Assembly (NCBI RefSeq): GCF_001544015.1
Contig: NZ_AP014924.1
Location: 372,001 to 436,000, forward strand
DNA from: Limnochorda pilosa
GTDB lineage: Bacteria; Bacillota; Limnochordia; Limnochordales; Limnochordaceae
Direction of reading: 5' to 3'
DNA length: 64,000 bases
Positions within the stretch are counted from its first letter, which is position 1. Each line of letters begins with the position of its first letter. Of this stretch, positions 34,623 to 44,254 are shown piece after piece. The translations under genes and the position numbers were made by a program. The notes under the pieces are model-generated. The model was given only the letters and a program-made list of their open reading frames with translations. It had not been told where the DNA came from and did not search any database.

Positions 34623-36125
34623 ATGCTGGACGGCATTGTAGTCGGACTTGGTGCATTGCTGCAACCGGCCAACCTGGTCTTCACCTTTCTGGGCACGCTG
34701 GGGGGCATCTTGATCGGTGCGCTGCCGGGGCTCTCGTCGACCATGGGTGTAGCCCTCCTCATCCCGGTGACCTTCTCGATGAATCCTGCAACCGGCCTGG
34801 CGATGCTGGGTGGCGTATACTGCGGCTCCGTGTACGGCGGTTCGATCACGGCAATCCTCCTGAGGACCCCGGGCACCTCCGCCTCGGTCGCCACCACCTT
34901 CGACGGCTTCGAGCTCACCAAGCAGGGGCTTGGGGGCAAAGCCATCGGGGTTTCGACCCTTGGCTCGACCGTGGGAGGTCTGTTCAGCGCCTTGGCCCTT
35001 CTCTTCCTGGCCCCGCCCCTGGCCGCGGCGTCGCTCCGGTTCGGTCCGCCGGAGTACTTCCTGCTCGCGGTCTTCGGTCTCACGATCATCGTGACCATCT
35101 CGGCCAACAACCTCGGGAAAGGGCTCATTTCGGGGGCGTTCGCGTTCCTGCTGGGAACGGTCGGGATGGATCCCGTCAGCGGATGGCCGCGCTTCACGTT
35201 CGGGTACAGCGAGCTCCTCGATGGCGTTCCGCTCCTTCCGGCGCTCATCGGACTCTTCTCCATGTCCCAGGCGATCAAGCTGGCTGGGGAGCGTCTCACC
35301 CTCCCCGAGGCGGGCTCCATCAAGGATCGGGTGATGCCGACCTGGACGGAGACCAGGAAGAACCTCGTCACCTACCTGAGATCGTCGGTCATCGGGACCT
35401 TCATCGGCATCATCCCCGGCGCGGGAACCGACATCGCCTCGTTCGTCGCGTACAACGAGGCGAAGCGCTTCGCGAAGAAGCCGGAGGAGTTCGGGAAGGG
35501 TGCGATCGAGGGAGTCGCCGCCTCCGAGGCGGCCAACAACGCGGTGACCGGCGGTTCGCTCATTCCCCTGCTCACCCTGGGCATCCCCGGCAATGCGGTG
35601 AGCGCCGTCTTCCTCGGGGGTCTGACCATCCACGGCCTCCTCCCCGGGGCGTCCCTCTTCACGGAGCGCGCCGAGGTGACGTACACCCTCATCCTCTCCC
35701 TGTTCGCGGCCAACCTCTTCATGCTGGTGGTCGGTTTCCTGGGAGCCGGTCCTGTGAGCAAGGTGACCAAAGTCTCCAACCAAATCCTGGCACCGATGAT
35801 CGTCGTACTGAGCGTGATCGGCTCATACGCCATGCGCAACAACATGTTCGACGTCTACCTGATGCTCTTCTTTGGGGTGGTCGGTTACTTCCTTGAACGG
35901 TACGACTACCCCCTCGCCCCCATGGTCCTCGGCATCATCCTGGGCCCCATGGCCGAAGGGGAGTTCCGGCGGTCCATGATGATGTTCCAGGGCAGCTTCC
36001 TCCCATTCCTGACGCGGCCCATCAGCGTGGTCCTGATCCTCCTGATCATCGCTGCATTGGTCATACCGTTGGTTCGTGTGTACAAAGAGGTCCGCTCGCG
36101 GGGCCCTGTGACCCTGACACAGTGA
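34623..36125 (+). CDS. tctA: TctA-family large membrane subunit (first set)
   Basis: The 500-residue permease has about twelve helices and the hallmark segments [78 protein letters not shown] and GSLIPLLTLGIPGN. The ATG follows a GGGAGGGAGG site. It forms the transport channel of the tripartite tricarboxylate system with TctB and TctC. Confidence 0.95.
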   Translation: MLDGIVVGLGALLQPANLVFTFLGTLGGILIGALPGLSSTMGVALLIPVTFSMNPATGLAMLGGVYCGSVYGGSITAILLRTPGTSASVATTFDGFELTKQGLGGKAIGVSTLGSTVGGLFSALALLFLAPPLAAASLRFGPPEYFLLAVFGLTIIVTISANNLGKGLISGAFAFLLGTVGMDPVSGWPRFTFGYSELLDGVPLLPALIGLFSMSQAIKLAGERLTLPEAGSIKDRVMPTWTETRKNLVTYLRSSVIGTFIGIIPGAGTDIASFVAYNEAKRFAKKPEEFGKGAIEGVAASEAANNAVTGGSLIPLLTLGIPGNAVSAVFLGGLTIHGLLPGASLFTERAEVTYTLILSLFAANLFMLVVGFLGAGPVSKVTKVSNQILAPMIVVLSVIGSYAMRNNMFDVYLMLFFGVVGYFLERYDYPLAPMVLGIILGPMAEGEFRRSMMMFQGSFLPFLTRPISVVLILLIIAALVIPLVRVYKEVRSRGPVTLTQ

Positions 36126-36143
36126 GTGGGAAGAGAGGTGTCC

Positions 36144-37322
36144 ATGGACATGGTCTTCAAGACATCCACCCGAGTCCGTCAGATCCCTCCCTCAGCGACC
36201 GTCGCCATCGCCGACAAGGCCAGGGCCCTTCGGGCGCAAGGCGTCGCCGTCATCGACCTTGCGGGGGGAGAGCCCGATTGCGCCACGCCGGCCCACATCG
36301 TCGAGGCGGGCCACCGGGCCATGCAAGAGGGTTTCACCCACTACGTGGGCAGCCGGGGCATTCCCGAGTTGCTCGAGGCGATCGCGGAGTCGCTCGAGGC
36401 CAGGATCGGCATACGCTACGACCCCCGGAGACAACTGATCGTGACCCCGGGGGGCAAGTACGCACTCTTCTCGACCCTGGCAGGGCTCCTCGACGGGGAG
36501 GACGAGGTCCTCGTCCCGGAACCCGCCTGGGTCTCGTACGCTCCGATGGTCCGCCTCGCGGGGGCCACGCCCGTCCCGGTCCGCCTCGATCCGGAGGACG
36601 GCTGGCGGCTGACCGAGGCCCGGCTGACCGAACGCCTCACCTCCCGCAGCCGGATCATCCTCCTCAACACTCCCAACAACCCGACCGGGCGGGTGCTCAC
36701 CGACCAGGAGCTCGAGGCCGTCGCCAGCATCGCCCGGCGTCACGACCTCCTGGTCATCAGCGACGAAGTGTACGACAGGTTGGTCTACGACGGTCGCACG
36801 CACAAGAGCGTCCTGACCCTGCCGGGGATGGCGGAACGGACTCTCCTGGTCAACAGCTTCTCAAAGACGTACGCCATGACGGGCTGGCGCCTGGGATACC
36901 TGGCTGGCCCCGAGCCGGCGATTCCACCCATTCTGAAGGTGGTCCAGCACTCCATGACGTGCGCGCCCTCCTTTGTCCAGCGGGCAGGCGTCGTCGCCCT
37001 CAGGGGGCCACAGGAAGCGCTGGGACAGATGTTGGAGACCTACGCCGGGCGCCGTCGCTTCGTGGTTGAAGGCCTGAATGCCATGCCCGGCATCTCGTGT
37101 TCGGTCCCCGAAGGCGCCTTCTACGCCTTCTTCGACGTCCGGGAAACCGGCATGTCATCGGCGGACTTCGCGAGCCGCATGCTCGACCGGGCCGCCGTAG
37201 CCCTGACGCCGGGAGCGGCCTTCGGTGAGGCGGGCGAAGGCTTCGTCCGCCTCTCCTTCGCTGCCGCGGACGAGAACCTCCACCAGGCTCTGGAGCGCAT
37301 GGAGGCGGCCCTGAAGGGTTAG
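36144..37322 (+). CDS. class I/II PLP-dependent aminotransferase
   Basis: The 392-residue enzyme is of the aspartate aminotransferase fold. It has NTPNNPTGR (175-183), DEVYD near 208, and the PLP lysine 241 in NSFSKTYAMTGWRLGY. ATG 36144 is preceded by AAGAGAGG; a GTG 18 bases earlier is less well placed. It follows tctA and precedes the RraA-like gene, so it likely acts on the imported carboxylate or its amino derivative. Substrate cannot be told. Confidence 0.88.
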   Translation: MDMVFKTSTRVRQIPPSATVAIADKARALRAQGVAVIDLAGGEPDCATPAHIVEAGHRAMQEGFTHYVGSRGIPELLEAIAESLEARIGIRYDPRRQLIVTPGGKYALFSTLAGLLDGEDEVLVPEPAWVSYAPMVRLAGATPVPVRLDPEDGWRLTEARLTERLTSRSRIILLNTPNNPTGRVLTDQELEAVASIARRHDLLVISDEVYDRLVYDGRTHKSVLTLPGMAERTLLVNSFSKTYAMTGWRLGYLAGPEPAIPPILKVVQHSMTCAPSFVQRAGVVALRGPQEALGQMLETYAGRRRFVVEGLNAMPGISCSVPEGAFYAFFDVRETGMSSADFASRMLDRAAVALTPGAAFGEAGEGFVRLSFAAADENLHQALERMEAALKG

Positions 37323-37673
37323 ACCGCTCGTCTGGCAGGCAGGCCGCACGGCCCGACCCATGGGTGGCACGGGTCCGGCCCTGGATTCTGGATTGCTGAG
37401 GAGGCGACGGACGAATGAGCCCTTTGACGGCGATCCCACAGCCGTGCCGGCACGCCGTGGACTCGGACGTCTTCCTCGAGGAGGACGCCGGTGGAGACCC
37501 ACGACCCCGGCGGGCTGCTCCTGGGTCGCCCGATCTCCTCGGTCCGGACCGTCGGAGTGGAGGCGTTGGCCGTCTAGGGCGGATCGACGCGCCGCAACCC
37601 GGCCCGCGCGCGGCGGGAGCCCACCCGTCTCCGAACGACGTACGTATGCTCCTACGAAGGAGGACGACGCAAG
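37323..37673. other. intergenic region with a doubtful short reading frame
   Basis: A short frame from ATG 37418 has an upstream GAGGAGG but gives a low-complexity, arginine- and proline-rich product. A different frame nearby reads GGLLLGRPISSVRTVGVEALAV before TAG 37575, which looks protein-like. This could be the frameshifted trace of a lost gene. I cannot assign it. Confidence 0.2.
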
Positions 37674-38342
37674 GTGCATCAGATCCATCATGACATCGAA
37701 CGACCCGACCCGAGGACGCTGGAGGGGCTCAAGGAGATCCCTGCCGCGACGGCGTCCGACGTGATGGGCCGCCAGCGCTCGATGAACAGCCAGATGAAGG
37801 GCATCTTCAAGGGCGCCCGCGTCTGCGGGCCTGCCATCACGGTCAAGTGCTACCCTGCCGACAACCTGATGCTCCACAAGGCGGTCACCATGGCTCGACC
37901 CGGGGACGTGCTCGTCTGCGAGGCGGGCTACAGGGACGCCGCCCTCTGGGGCGAGCTCCTGACCCGGGCTGCCCTCCAACGGGGCATCGCAGGACTGGTG
38001 ATCGACGGCGGGGTGCGAGACGTGGATGAGATCGAGGATCTGGGATTCCCGGTGTTCAGCACGGCCACCCTGCCTGGCGGGACGTTCAAGGTGAACCCCG
38101 GATCGGTCAACGTCCCCATCCAGTGTGCCGGTGTGGTCGTGCACCCGGGGGACGTGGTCATCGGGGACTCCGATGGGGTGGTGGTCGTTCCCCTGGAGGA
38201 GGCACCAGAGGTCCTGGAAAGGGCGAAGGCTGCCCTGGAGAAGGAGGAGGGTCTGAGGCGCGGCATGGCCGAGGGGAAGCTGCTGTTCGACCTGCTGAAC
38301 CTCCGTCCTCTGCTTGAACGGCCCGACGTCCTGGAACGGTAG
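37674..38342 (+). CDS. RraA-like / HMG-CHA aldolase family protein
   Basis: The 222-residue product belongs to the RraA family, which includes 4-hydroxy-4-methyl-2-oxoglutarate/4-carboxy-4-hydroxy-2-oxoadipate aldolases. GDVLVCEAGYRDAALWGELL (78-96) and DGGVRD (111-116, with Arg115 and Asp116) form the metal and pyruvate site of the aldolases. GTG 37674 follows GAAGGAGGACG. With the carboxylate transporter upstream, catabolism of a branched keto acid is likely. True RNase E regulation is unlikely in this setting. Confidence 0.82.
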   Translation: MHQIHHDIERPDPRTLEGLKEIPAATASDVMGRQRSMNSQMKGIFKGARVCGPAITVKCYPADNLMLHKAVTMARPGDVLVCEAGYRDAALWGELLTRAALQRGIAGLVIDGGVRDVDEIEDLGFPVFSTATLPGGTFKVNPGSVNVPIQCAGVVVHPGDVVIGDSDGVVVVPLEEAPEVLERAKAALEKEEGLRRGMAEGKLLFDLLNLRPLLERPDVLER

Positions 38343-38419
38343 CCGGTCTGGCGTGCAGCGGCTGGATCGAGCAGCGTCGGAGGGTCCCGTCTTTCGATCC
38401 GCCGTGCCGAGCTGCCGGT

Positions 38420-39115
38420 TCAGCGCCCCTTTGGAGGCTCCGCGTCGGAGTACTTCTCCAACAGCTCGTCCTTCGCGCTCTGAATGTGCGCGTACATCAA
38501 CGTCTCAGCCTGGTGGGCGTTTCCCGCCGCGATCTCCCGCAGGATCTCCTGATGCTCGCGGGCGGAGCGATCAGGCTCACCGGGGGCGTCGACCGTCGTC
38601 GACACCAGCAGATCCACGTGGAGCTGGATGCGGGCGAAGGCCTCCTGGAGGCGATGGTTGCCGGCAATGGCCATGATGACCCCGTGCCACTCCATGTGAC
38701 GTCGGCGGTACTCCGCGATCTTGCCCCTCCTGCGGACCTCGTTCATCTCCTCCAGAAGCCTGCTCAGCCGCGAAACGTCCTCGGGGCTGCGGGACGCGAC
38801 GCACAGCCGCACGGCCAGGCACTCCAGCGCCGCGCGAAGGTCGTAGACTTCGGCGATGTCGCGGCGGTCGAGGCGCACCACCCGCACCCCCCGGCCGGGA
38901 AGGTGCTCCGCGAGCCCGTCGTTGATCAGCCGGGTCAGGGCCTCTCGTACGGGAGTGCTGCTCACGCCGAGGTCCTCGGCGAGCCGGAGCTCCCGCAGCC
39001 AGCTGCCCTGGGGAAGCCGGCCGTCGAGAATCGCGGAGACGAGCGCGTCGTAGACCAACTGGCTTCGATTGACGGCCTGGACCTTACCCAGGACCGCTCG
39101 CCTCTCTTGGCTCAT
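38420..39115 (-). CDS. GntR-family regulator with FCD domain
   Basis: The 231-residue protein has an N-terminal winged helix (LVYDALVSAILDGRLPQGSWLREL, then SSTPVREALTRLINDGL) and a C-terminal all-helical FCD ligand domain with acid- and His-containing positions (DLRAALE, HMEWHG, EHQEIL). FCD regulators often respond to small carboxylates. It faces the transport operon tail to tail. Its own upstream region and that of tctC share a GTATAC core, so it probably controls both. Confidence 0.9.
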   Translation of the reverse strand: MSQERRAVLGKVQAVNRSQLVYDALVSAILDGRLPQGSWLRELRLAEDLGVSSTPVREALTRLINDGLAEHLPGRGVRVVRLDRRDIAEVYDLRAALECLAVRLCVASRSPEDVSRLSRLLEEMNEVRRRGKIAEYRRRHMEWHGVIMAIAGNHRLQEAFARIQLHVDLLVSTTVDAPGEPDRSAREHQEILREIAAGNAHQAETLMYAHIQSAKDELLEKYSDAEPPKGR

Positions 39116-39156
39116 GGGTCCACCCCTCGTGGTGCCGGAGATGCTCCGCGCCTTGG

Positions 39157-39164
39157 TGTATACT
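39157..39164. promoter_or_regulatory. GTATAC-core site before the GntR gene
   Basis: TGTATACT contains the same TGTATAC core found before tctC. It lies about 42 bases upstream of the regulator start on the minus strand, in the position expected for autoregulation. Confidence 0.4.
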
Positions 39165-39302
39165 CTGTTGAATGCACCATGAAGCGATTCGGTGTGGGCG
39201 GGCCGGGATCCTCCGGGCGTGACGCACCTCCGGCTCCCCCCAAGGAACCAGCGCGCCCGACGACGGGTGGACGCAGGGAACGCTACCGGTTACACTGGGA
39301 TC

Positions 39303-39839
39303 ATGAACCATTCGCCGGCCGCGGTAACCGAAGCGCTGTACCTGACCCAGGTGGAGACGCCCCTGGGCCCCATGGTGGCCGGAGCCACCGCGCAGGGTCT
39401 CTGCCTGCTGGAGTTCGGAAGCGAGCACGAGGTGGAGGAGCAGGCTGGCAGGGTGCAACAGCTCTTCGGCGCGCCCCCGGTGGAAGGTCCCAACCCCCAC
39501 CTCGAGACCCTGCAGGAGGAGCTGGCCCGGTACTTTGCCGGCCAGCTCCGCGAGTTCTCGCTGCCGCTCGTCTACTCCGGTACCCCGTTTCAGCGCCAGG
39601 TCTGGGACCAGCTTCGACGGATCCCCTATGGCGAGACGCGTTCCTACGAGGACATCGCCATCGCAGTGAGGAACCCGAAGGCGGTACGGGCCGTCGGGCG
39701 CGCGAACGGCCTCAACCCCATCGCCATCGTCATTCCCTGCCACCGGGTGGTCAACAAGAGCGGCCGGCTGGGTGGGTACGGAGGTGGGCTGGGACGCAAG
39801 GAGTACCTCCTCCGCTTGGAGCGGTCAACCCTCAGCTGA
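39303..39839 (+). CDS. ogt: methylated-DNA--protein-cysteine S-methyltransferase
   Basis: The 178-residue suicide repair enzyme removes methyl groups from O6-methylguanine. GTPFQRQVWDQLRRIPYGETRSYEDIA, then the active-site PCHRVV with Cys146, then GGYGGGLGRKEYLL are all present. No strong ribosome site precedes ATG 39303, so it may be weakly expressed. A terminator follows shortly after its stop. It is unrelated to the flanking transport genes. Confidence 0.95.
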   Translation: MNHSPAAVTEALYLTQVETPLGPMVAGATAQGLCLLEFGSEHEVEEQAGRVQQLFGAPPVEGPNPHLETLQEELARYFAGQLREFSLPLVYSGTPFQRQVWDQLRRIPYGETRSYEDIAIAVRNPKAVRAVGRANGLNPIAIVIPCHRVVNKSGRLGGYGGGLGRKEYLLRLERSTLS

Positions 39840-39892
39840 GTGGGTGCGGGCCATGCTCAGGAATGTGGGGCCCCCAGCACGTGGGAACCGCT

Positions 39893-39915
39893 CCCCGGCG
39901 CCGTCGGGGTTTTTT
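39893..39915 (+). terminator. Rho-independent terminator after the MGMT gene
   Basis: Stem CCCCG (39893-39897) / CGGGG (39905-39909) with a 7-base loop is followed by six Ts (39910-39915). It lies 54 bases after the MGMT stop and would also stop reading toward the convergent ABC operon. Confidence 0.8.
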
Positions 39916-39986
39916 CCCCTCACAGCCCCGAAGGCCTGCCGGGCGGTGCCCGCCGCCACCTGAAGGCGCCTCGAGAAGTGTGAACC

Positions 39987-40832
39987 TTACTCCTTTACCC
40001 CTCCCAGCGTCAACCCCCTGACCAGGTATTTCTGGATGACGGCCGTGAGTAGCAGGATCGGCGCCACGGCCATCACGCTTGCGGACATCATGTATCCCCA
40101 CAGCAGGCCGCGCTGAGTGTCCCAGGAAAGCATGCTCACGGGGAGGGTCCTGGCCTGCTGGCTCGTCAGGATCAGGGAGAGCGGAAACTCGTTCCACGAG
40201 AAGATGAGGCACATGATGAACGTGGCGAAGAGCCCCGGCGCCTCCAGGGGAAGCACGATCCGAAGAAATGCTCCGAGTCGGGAACTCCCGTCCACCATGG
40301 CGGCTTCCTCGAGCTCGATCGGGATCTCCCGGATGTAGCTAAGCTGGAGCCAGACCGCGATAGGAAGGTTGACCGTGAGGAGCACGATGGCCAGGCCCAC
40401 CCGCGTATCGTACAGGCCCGAGCGGATCGCCATCAGGTAGAAGGGGACCACGACGGCGATGGGCGGAATCATCCGCAGCGACAGGATCCACAGGAGGAGG
40501 TGGTTGGAGGCGCGAATGCGGAAGCGCGTGAACGCATAGGCGGCCATCGCCCCGATCAGCACGCTGAAACCGGCGGAGGAAAGGCTCACGGCGGCGCTGT
40601 TCAGCATGTACTTCAGGTACTCACTTCGCTGGAGCACGTAAGCGTAGTTCTCGAGGGTGGGCTGGAAGACCCACTTGGGCGGGTACGTGAAGATGTCCTT
40701 GTGGAGCTTCAAGGACGTCAGCACGGTCCAGGCCAAAGGCAGCAGGAAGACGGACGTGAGCCCGATGAGCACCACGAGGAGCATTGTCTCTCGGTAGTTC
40801 CGGCCGCGGGCCGTCAGGGACGTCAGTTTCAT
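39987..40832 (-). CDS. CUT1-type ABC sugar permease, MalG-like
   Basis: The 281-residue membrane protein has six helices and the permease EAA loop (ELEEAAMVDGSSRLGAFLRIVLP). It pairs with the permease encoded just upstream (3 bases apart). It is the last gene of the minus-strand operon. The import ATPase is not encoded here. Linked N-acetylglucosamine kinase-like and YhfX-like genes suggest an amino-sugar or related substrate. Confidence 0.92.
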   Translation of the reverse strand: MKLTSLTARGRNYRETMLLVVLIGLTSVFLLPLAWTVLTSLKLHKDIFTYPPKWVFQPTLENYAYVLQRSEYLKYMLNSAAVSLSSAGFSVLIGAMAAYAFTRFRIRASNHLLLWILSLRMIPPIAVVVPFYLMAIRSGLYDTRVGLAIVLLTVNLPIAVWLQLSYIREIPIELEEAAMVDGSSRLGAFLRIVLPLEAPGLFATFIMCLIFSWNEFPLSLILTSQQARTLPVSMLSWDTQRGLLWGYMMSASVMAVAPILLLTAVIQKYLVRGLTLGGVKE

Positions 40833-40835
40833 CGC

Positions 40836-41756
40836 TCAGACCTTCCCCGTCAGTTGATTCCCGATGAGCCTGAGGTAGGCGTTCGCCAGCGTCACGCCGA
40901 TGATGAGCAAGACCATGCCCATCGCGGCGGCATAACCCAGATCGCCGAACTTGAAGCCGGCCACTTGGAGGTAGATGCTCAGGCTTTCGCTGCTGGTGCC
41001 GGGTCCGCCTCGGGTCATGGAGTGGATGATATCGAAAATGCGAAGCCCATCGACGGTGCGGAAGAGGAGGGCGACCAGGAACTGATTTCGTAGCAACGGC
41101 AGGGTCACATGCCTGAACGTGGCCCAGGGGCTGGCGCCGTCCACCCGCGCCGCCTCGTAGACGCTCAATGGCAGCGACTGCAGCCCGGCCAGGAGGACGA
41201 TCATGACGAATGGCGTCCACTCCCAGATGTCGACGAGGGCCAGTGCAGGTACGACCGTACTCGGGTTCGCGGTCAGGTTGAAGCCCGGGAAGACATGCAA
41301 GAGCCTCATGAAGTACGAGATCAGGCCGTAGTCCTCCCGAAACATGTACTGAAACATGTAGCCCACGACCACCGGCGTCGTCACCACTGGAAGGAGGAGG
41401 AACGGCAGGAAATACTTGCGGTGCCGCGACGCGTTGAGGAGCAGTGCAAAGAGGAGCCCGAGTGCCAGTTGCGCCGGGATGGTGTACACCAGGAACGCCA
41501 GGGTGATCCTCAAAGACTCCCAAAACCGCGGGTCCTGCAAGAGGCGCCCGTAGTTCGACAGGCCCACGAAGGACTGCAAAGGCGAGCCCAGGCGGTACGA
41601 GGTAAAGCTGATGTAGATCTGGTACAACGCCGGGTACAGGTTGACGACGATCAGGATGAGCAGCACCGGTGCCACGAGGACCATACCGGTCGAAGCCTGG
41701 GATCGTCGGGTGAACCGTTCCAGCGCGGTTCGAAGGGCTCGGTGTTCAAGATGCAT
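40836..41756 (-). CDS. CUT1-type ABC sugar permease, MalF/UgpA-like
   Basis: The 306-residue permease has six helices and an EAA loop (YEAARVDGASPWATFRHVTLP). The ATG at 41756 is chosen because AGGGGAG lies 8 bases before it; a longer form lacks such a site. It works with the MalG-like partner and the binding protein of the same operon. Confidence 0.92.
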   Translation of the reverse strand: MHLEHRALRTALERFTRRSQASTGMVLVAPVLLILIVVNLYPALYQIYISFTSYRLGSPLQSFVGLSNYGRLLQDPRFWESLRITLAFLVYTIPAQLALGLLFALLLNASRHRKYFLPFLLLPVVTTPVVVGYMFQYMFREDYGLISYFMRLLHVFPGFNLTANPSTVVPALALVDIWEWTPFVMIVLLAGLQSLPLSVYEAARVDGASPWATFRHVTLPLLRNQFLVALLFRTVDGLRIFDIIHSMTRGGPGTSSESLSIYLQVAGFKFGDLGYAAAMGMVLLIIGVTLANAYLRLIGNQLTGKV

Positions 41757-41827
41757 CCTGTGTTCTCCCCTGACGCCGTGATGGCTTTCTCGCACCACTC
41801 TCAGCAGGCACTTCCAGTGCTCCTGGG

Positions 41828-41856
41828 AAGGGGCAGCCCCAGGCGGGCTGCCCCTT
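41828..41856 (-). other. stem-loop after the ABC binding-protein gene
   Basis: A perfect 12-bp stem AAGGGGCAGCCC (41828-41839) / GGGCTGCCCCTT (41845-41856) lies 8 bases after the binding-protein stop and before the permease start. No T-run follows on the minus strand. It likely stabilises the binding-protein message. Confidence 0.65.
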
Positions 41857-41864
41857 CGGCTCCC

Positions 41865-43142
41865 TCATCGAGAGAGGGATTCGGCGACACGCTGTGCCTG
41901 GTCCAGGGCCTCCCTGGGAGAGAGCTGACCCAGGATGGCCTTGGAGATGGCGTTCCCCAGCGCGTCCTCGATCTGCTGCCAGTTCGGGATGACGGGCACG
42001 GTTCGCACGTGGGCGAGTTCCTCCGCAACCACGCCGTAATTCGGGTACTCCTCGCCGAACGTGCGAAGCACGGAGAGCCGCGGGTGGATGCCATGCTTGA
42101 CGAAGGTGCTCGTGACCTCGGGGTCGTTGCCGAGGAAGAAGGTGAGCACCTTGAACGCCTCGTCCTTGTGACGGGAGTACTTACTGATGCCCCAGCTCCA
42201 GGCGCCCAGCAGGGGGATGCCTTCACCTGAGGGTCCAGCCGGTACCGGCGCGAAGCGCACCTGGTCGTGGAGATCCGTGTACCCGGGATCCAGAAGGGCG
42301 CCGGCGTTGTCGCCGTCCATCAGCATGATTCCGATGTCACCGGCTCCGAAGGCGCTGGTCACCTGGTCCGTTCCCATGTTGATGGCTTCCGATGGGGAGT
42401 ACTTGTAGAGATCCACATAGTACTCCAGGGCCGCGACCGCCTCGGGGGAGTTGAACGTGGGCCGGCCCTCCGTGTCCACGTAGTACCCGCCGAAGCTGAA
42501 GAGGTACGGCCCCCACGCGTAGACGTTGCCGCCGGCGCCGCCCTTGATGCCGATCACCGAGGTTCCGTGCATGCCGGGAAGGGCGTCCAGCGCTTCGACC
42601 ACCTGGCGGTACTCCTGGAAGGTGGTGGGGACGTCCATGCCGATGCGCTCCATCAGATCCTCGCGATAGACCATCACCTGGGGGAAATACATGTAGGGAA
42701 GGGCGTAGAGCTCGCCGTCGTACGACCCCACCCCCGCCAGGACCTCGGGGTTGAAGTCGTCGAGGTTGAACGCGTCTCGGTCGATGAGGTCTTCACGCTG
42801 GAAGTAGGGACCAAGCGGTTCCAGGAAGCCGCTCAGCACGTATTCACCAAAGAAGGACGTGCTCTGCATCACGAGGTCGTAGTTGCCGCGGCGCGCCATG
42901 AAGTCCAGGATCTGCATGTGGTAGATGTCCGTCCACGGGATCTCGACGACGTTCACGTCGATGTCCGGGTACCGCTCCTCGAAGATCGGTTCGATGGCCC
43001 GGGCGGCGTTGGCATTCGGACCCACAGTGACCGCAACATTGACCGTCACCTTCGCCGCCTCGACACTACCGGGCGCGAGAGCGACCCCCATGAGTACGGT
43101 CACTGCGAGGGTCAAGCTCGTAATGGCACGGGACAGTCTCAC
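41865..43142 (-). CDS. ABC extracellular sugar-binding protein
   Basis: The 425-residue family 1 solute-binding protein has a signal peptide (to about AAK), then NANAARAIEPIFEERYPDIDVNVVEIPW, a typical start for MalE-like receptors. The start at 43142 (GTG) is used because AGGAGG overlaps the earlier GTG at 43151 and sits correctly for the later one. It delivers its sugar to the two permeases downstream. Confidence 0.9.
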   Translation of the reverse strand: MRLSRAITSLTLAVTVLMGVALAPGSVEAAKVTVNVAVTVGPNANAARAIEPIFEERYPDIDVNVVEIPWTDIYHMQILDFMARRGNYDLVMQSTSFFGEYVLSGFLEPLGPYFQREDLIDRDAFNLDDFNPEVLAGVGSYDGELYALPYMYFPQVMVYREDLMERIGMDVPTTFQEYRQVVEALDALPGMHGTSVIGIKGGAGGNVYAWGPYLFSFGGYYVDTEGRPTFNSPEAVAALEYYVDLYKYSPSEAINMGTDQVTSAFGAGDIGIMLMDGDNAGALLDPGYTDLHDQVRFAPVPAGPSGEGIPLLGAWSWGISKYSRHKDEAFKVLTFFLGNDPEVTSTFVKHGIHPRLSVLRTFGEEYPNYGVVAEELAHVRTVPVIPNWQQIEDALGNAISKAILGQLSPREALDQAQRVAESLSR

Positions 43143-43183
43143 GACGTGCACCTCCTGAAAGGCGATTGAAGTGCCCTGCCAGT

Positions 43184-44254
43184 TCAGCCCAACGTGTGAT
43201 GCCCGACTATGCCGTCTCGATGGCTTGGAGCCTGTCGGCTCCCTGCGGTTCTCACCTCCTCTTCCTTGTCGACGGGGTTCATCGGGGAAGAAGCCCAGAG
43301 CGTCAGGTTGCGGTACACCTCGTCGTCAAGGACGCGGCCGAGCTGGCGGAGGGCGATCATGACGGCTCCCGCCACGGGCTCGACCTCCGGAACGACAACC
43401 TGGACCCCGGGCACGCGCTCGCGCATCCCCTCCATCACGGCCGAGCGAACAAGGTCTGAGCAGAAGACACCACCGACCAGTACGACCCGGGCGTCCGCCC
43501 CCGTAAGGCCGAGTCGCCCAAGCCCGGTACTGGCGGCGCGAATCAGCTCGCCCGCGGCCCGCTTCAGAATCGATCGGGCCAGGCGATCCCCCTGGACCGC
43601 CGCCTCGTCCACGACCAGGGCGAGGCTCGCGATCAACCGCTGGGGAGTACTGTAGGAATGGATCATGGGCAGCAGGTTGCGGACCGAGTCGACACCGTAC
43701 CGGCGGCAGAGAAGATCTCCCATGAGGGTGAACTCACCCCTGCCGTCCTCGGCCTGTAGCGCGGCTGCGAGCCCACTCCGACCGATGTCGAAGGCACTGC
43801 CTTCGTCTCCCCCCAGGTAGCCCCATCCGCCCACGCGGACCTCGTTGCCCCGGGCGTCGTGCCCTGCGACGATGGATCCCGTCCCGGCCACGATCACCAC
43901 ACCAGGGGCACCTCGTGTGCCGCTGTAGAGCGCGATGATCGCGTCGTTGACCAGCACCCGTTGAACCCCGGCCGGGAGCAAATCATCCAAGATCCGGTCG
44001 TAGGCGCGCCGATCATGGTCGGTGTCGAGGCCGCCTGCTCCCATGGCGATCGCACCCACCGCTTCGATCTTCGTCCCGGCCTTCCTGACCGTGCCTTCGA
44101 TGACGGCCCGCAGAACCCGGCGAACCCCATCCTCCCCGACGTTCTGGAGGTTGGAAGGTCCTCCATCGCAGGAGCCGAGCAGGTTTCCACGGGCGTCCAC
44201 GAGGACTGCCCGAGTCTTTGTCCCGCCTCCGTCCACACCGAGGACCAACTGCAC
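43184..44254 (-). CDS. N-acetylglucosamine kinase-like BadF/BadG/BcrA/BcrD ATPase
   Basis: The 356-residue protein has the ASKHA phosphate loop VDGGGTKT (7-14), VNDAIIALYSG near 102 and a second nucleotide motif VAGTGSIVAG with GGWGYLGGDEGSAFDIG. Members phosphorylate N-acetylglucosamine or similar sugars. Its place in an ABC sugar operon supports a role in phosphorylating the incoming sugar. Exact sugar not known. Confidence 0.85.
   Translation of the reverse strand: MQLVLGVDGGGTKTRAVLVDARGNLLGSCDGGPSNLQNVGEDGVRRVLRAVIEGTVRKAGTKIEAVGAIAMGAGGLDTDHDRRAYDRILDDLLPAGVQRVLVNDAIIALYSGTRGAPGVVIVAGTGSIVAGHDARGNEVRVGGWGYLGGDEGSAFDIGRSGLAAALQAEDGRGEFTLMGDLLCRRYGVDSVRNLLPMIHSYSTPQRLIASLALVVDEAAVQGDRLARSILKRAAGELIRAASTGLGRLGLTGADARVVLVGGVFCSDLVRSAVMEGMRERVPGVQVVVPEVEPVAGAVMIALRQLGRVLDDEVYRNLTLWASSPMNPVDKEEEVRTAGSRQAPSHRDGIVGHHTLG

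Noticed and set aside
37418-37693. Small gene with a ribosome site before the RraA-like gene
   Set aside because: The product is low complexity and overlaps the next gene's ribosome site. No family is recognised.
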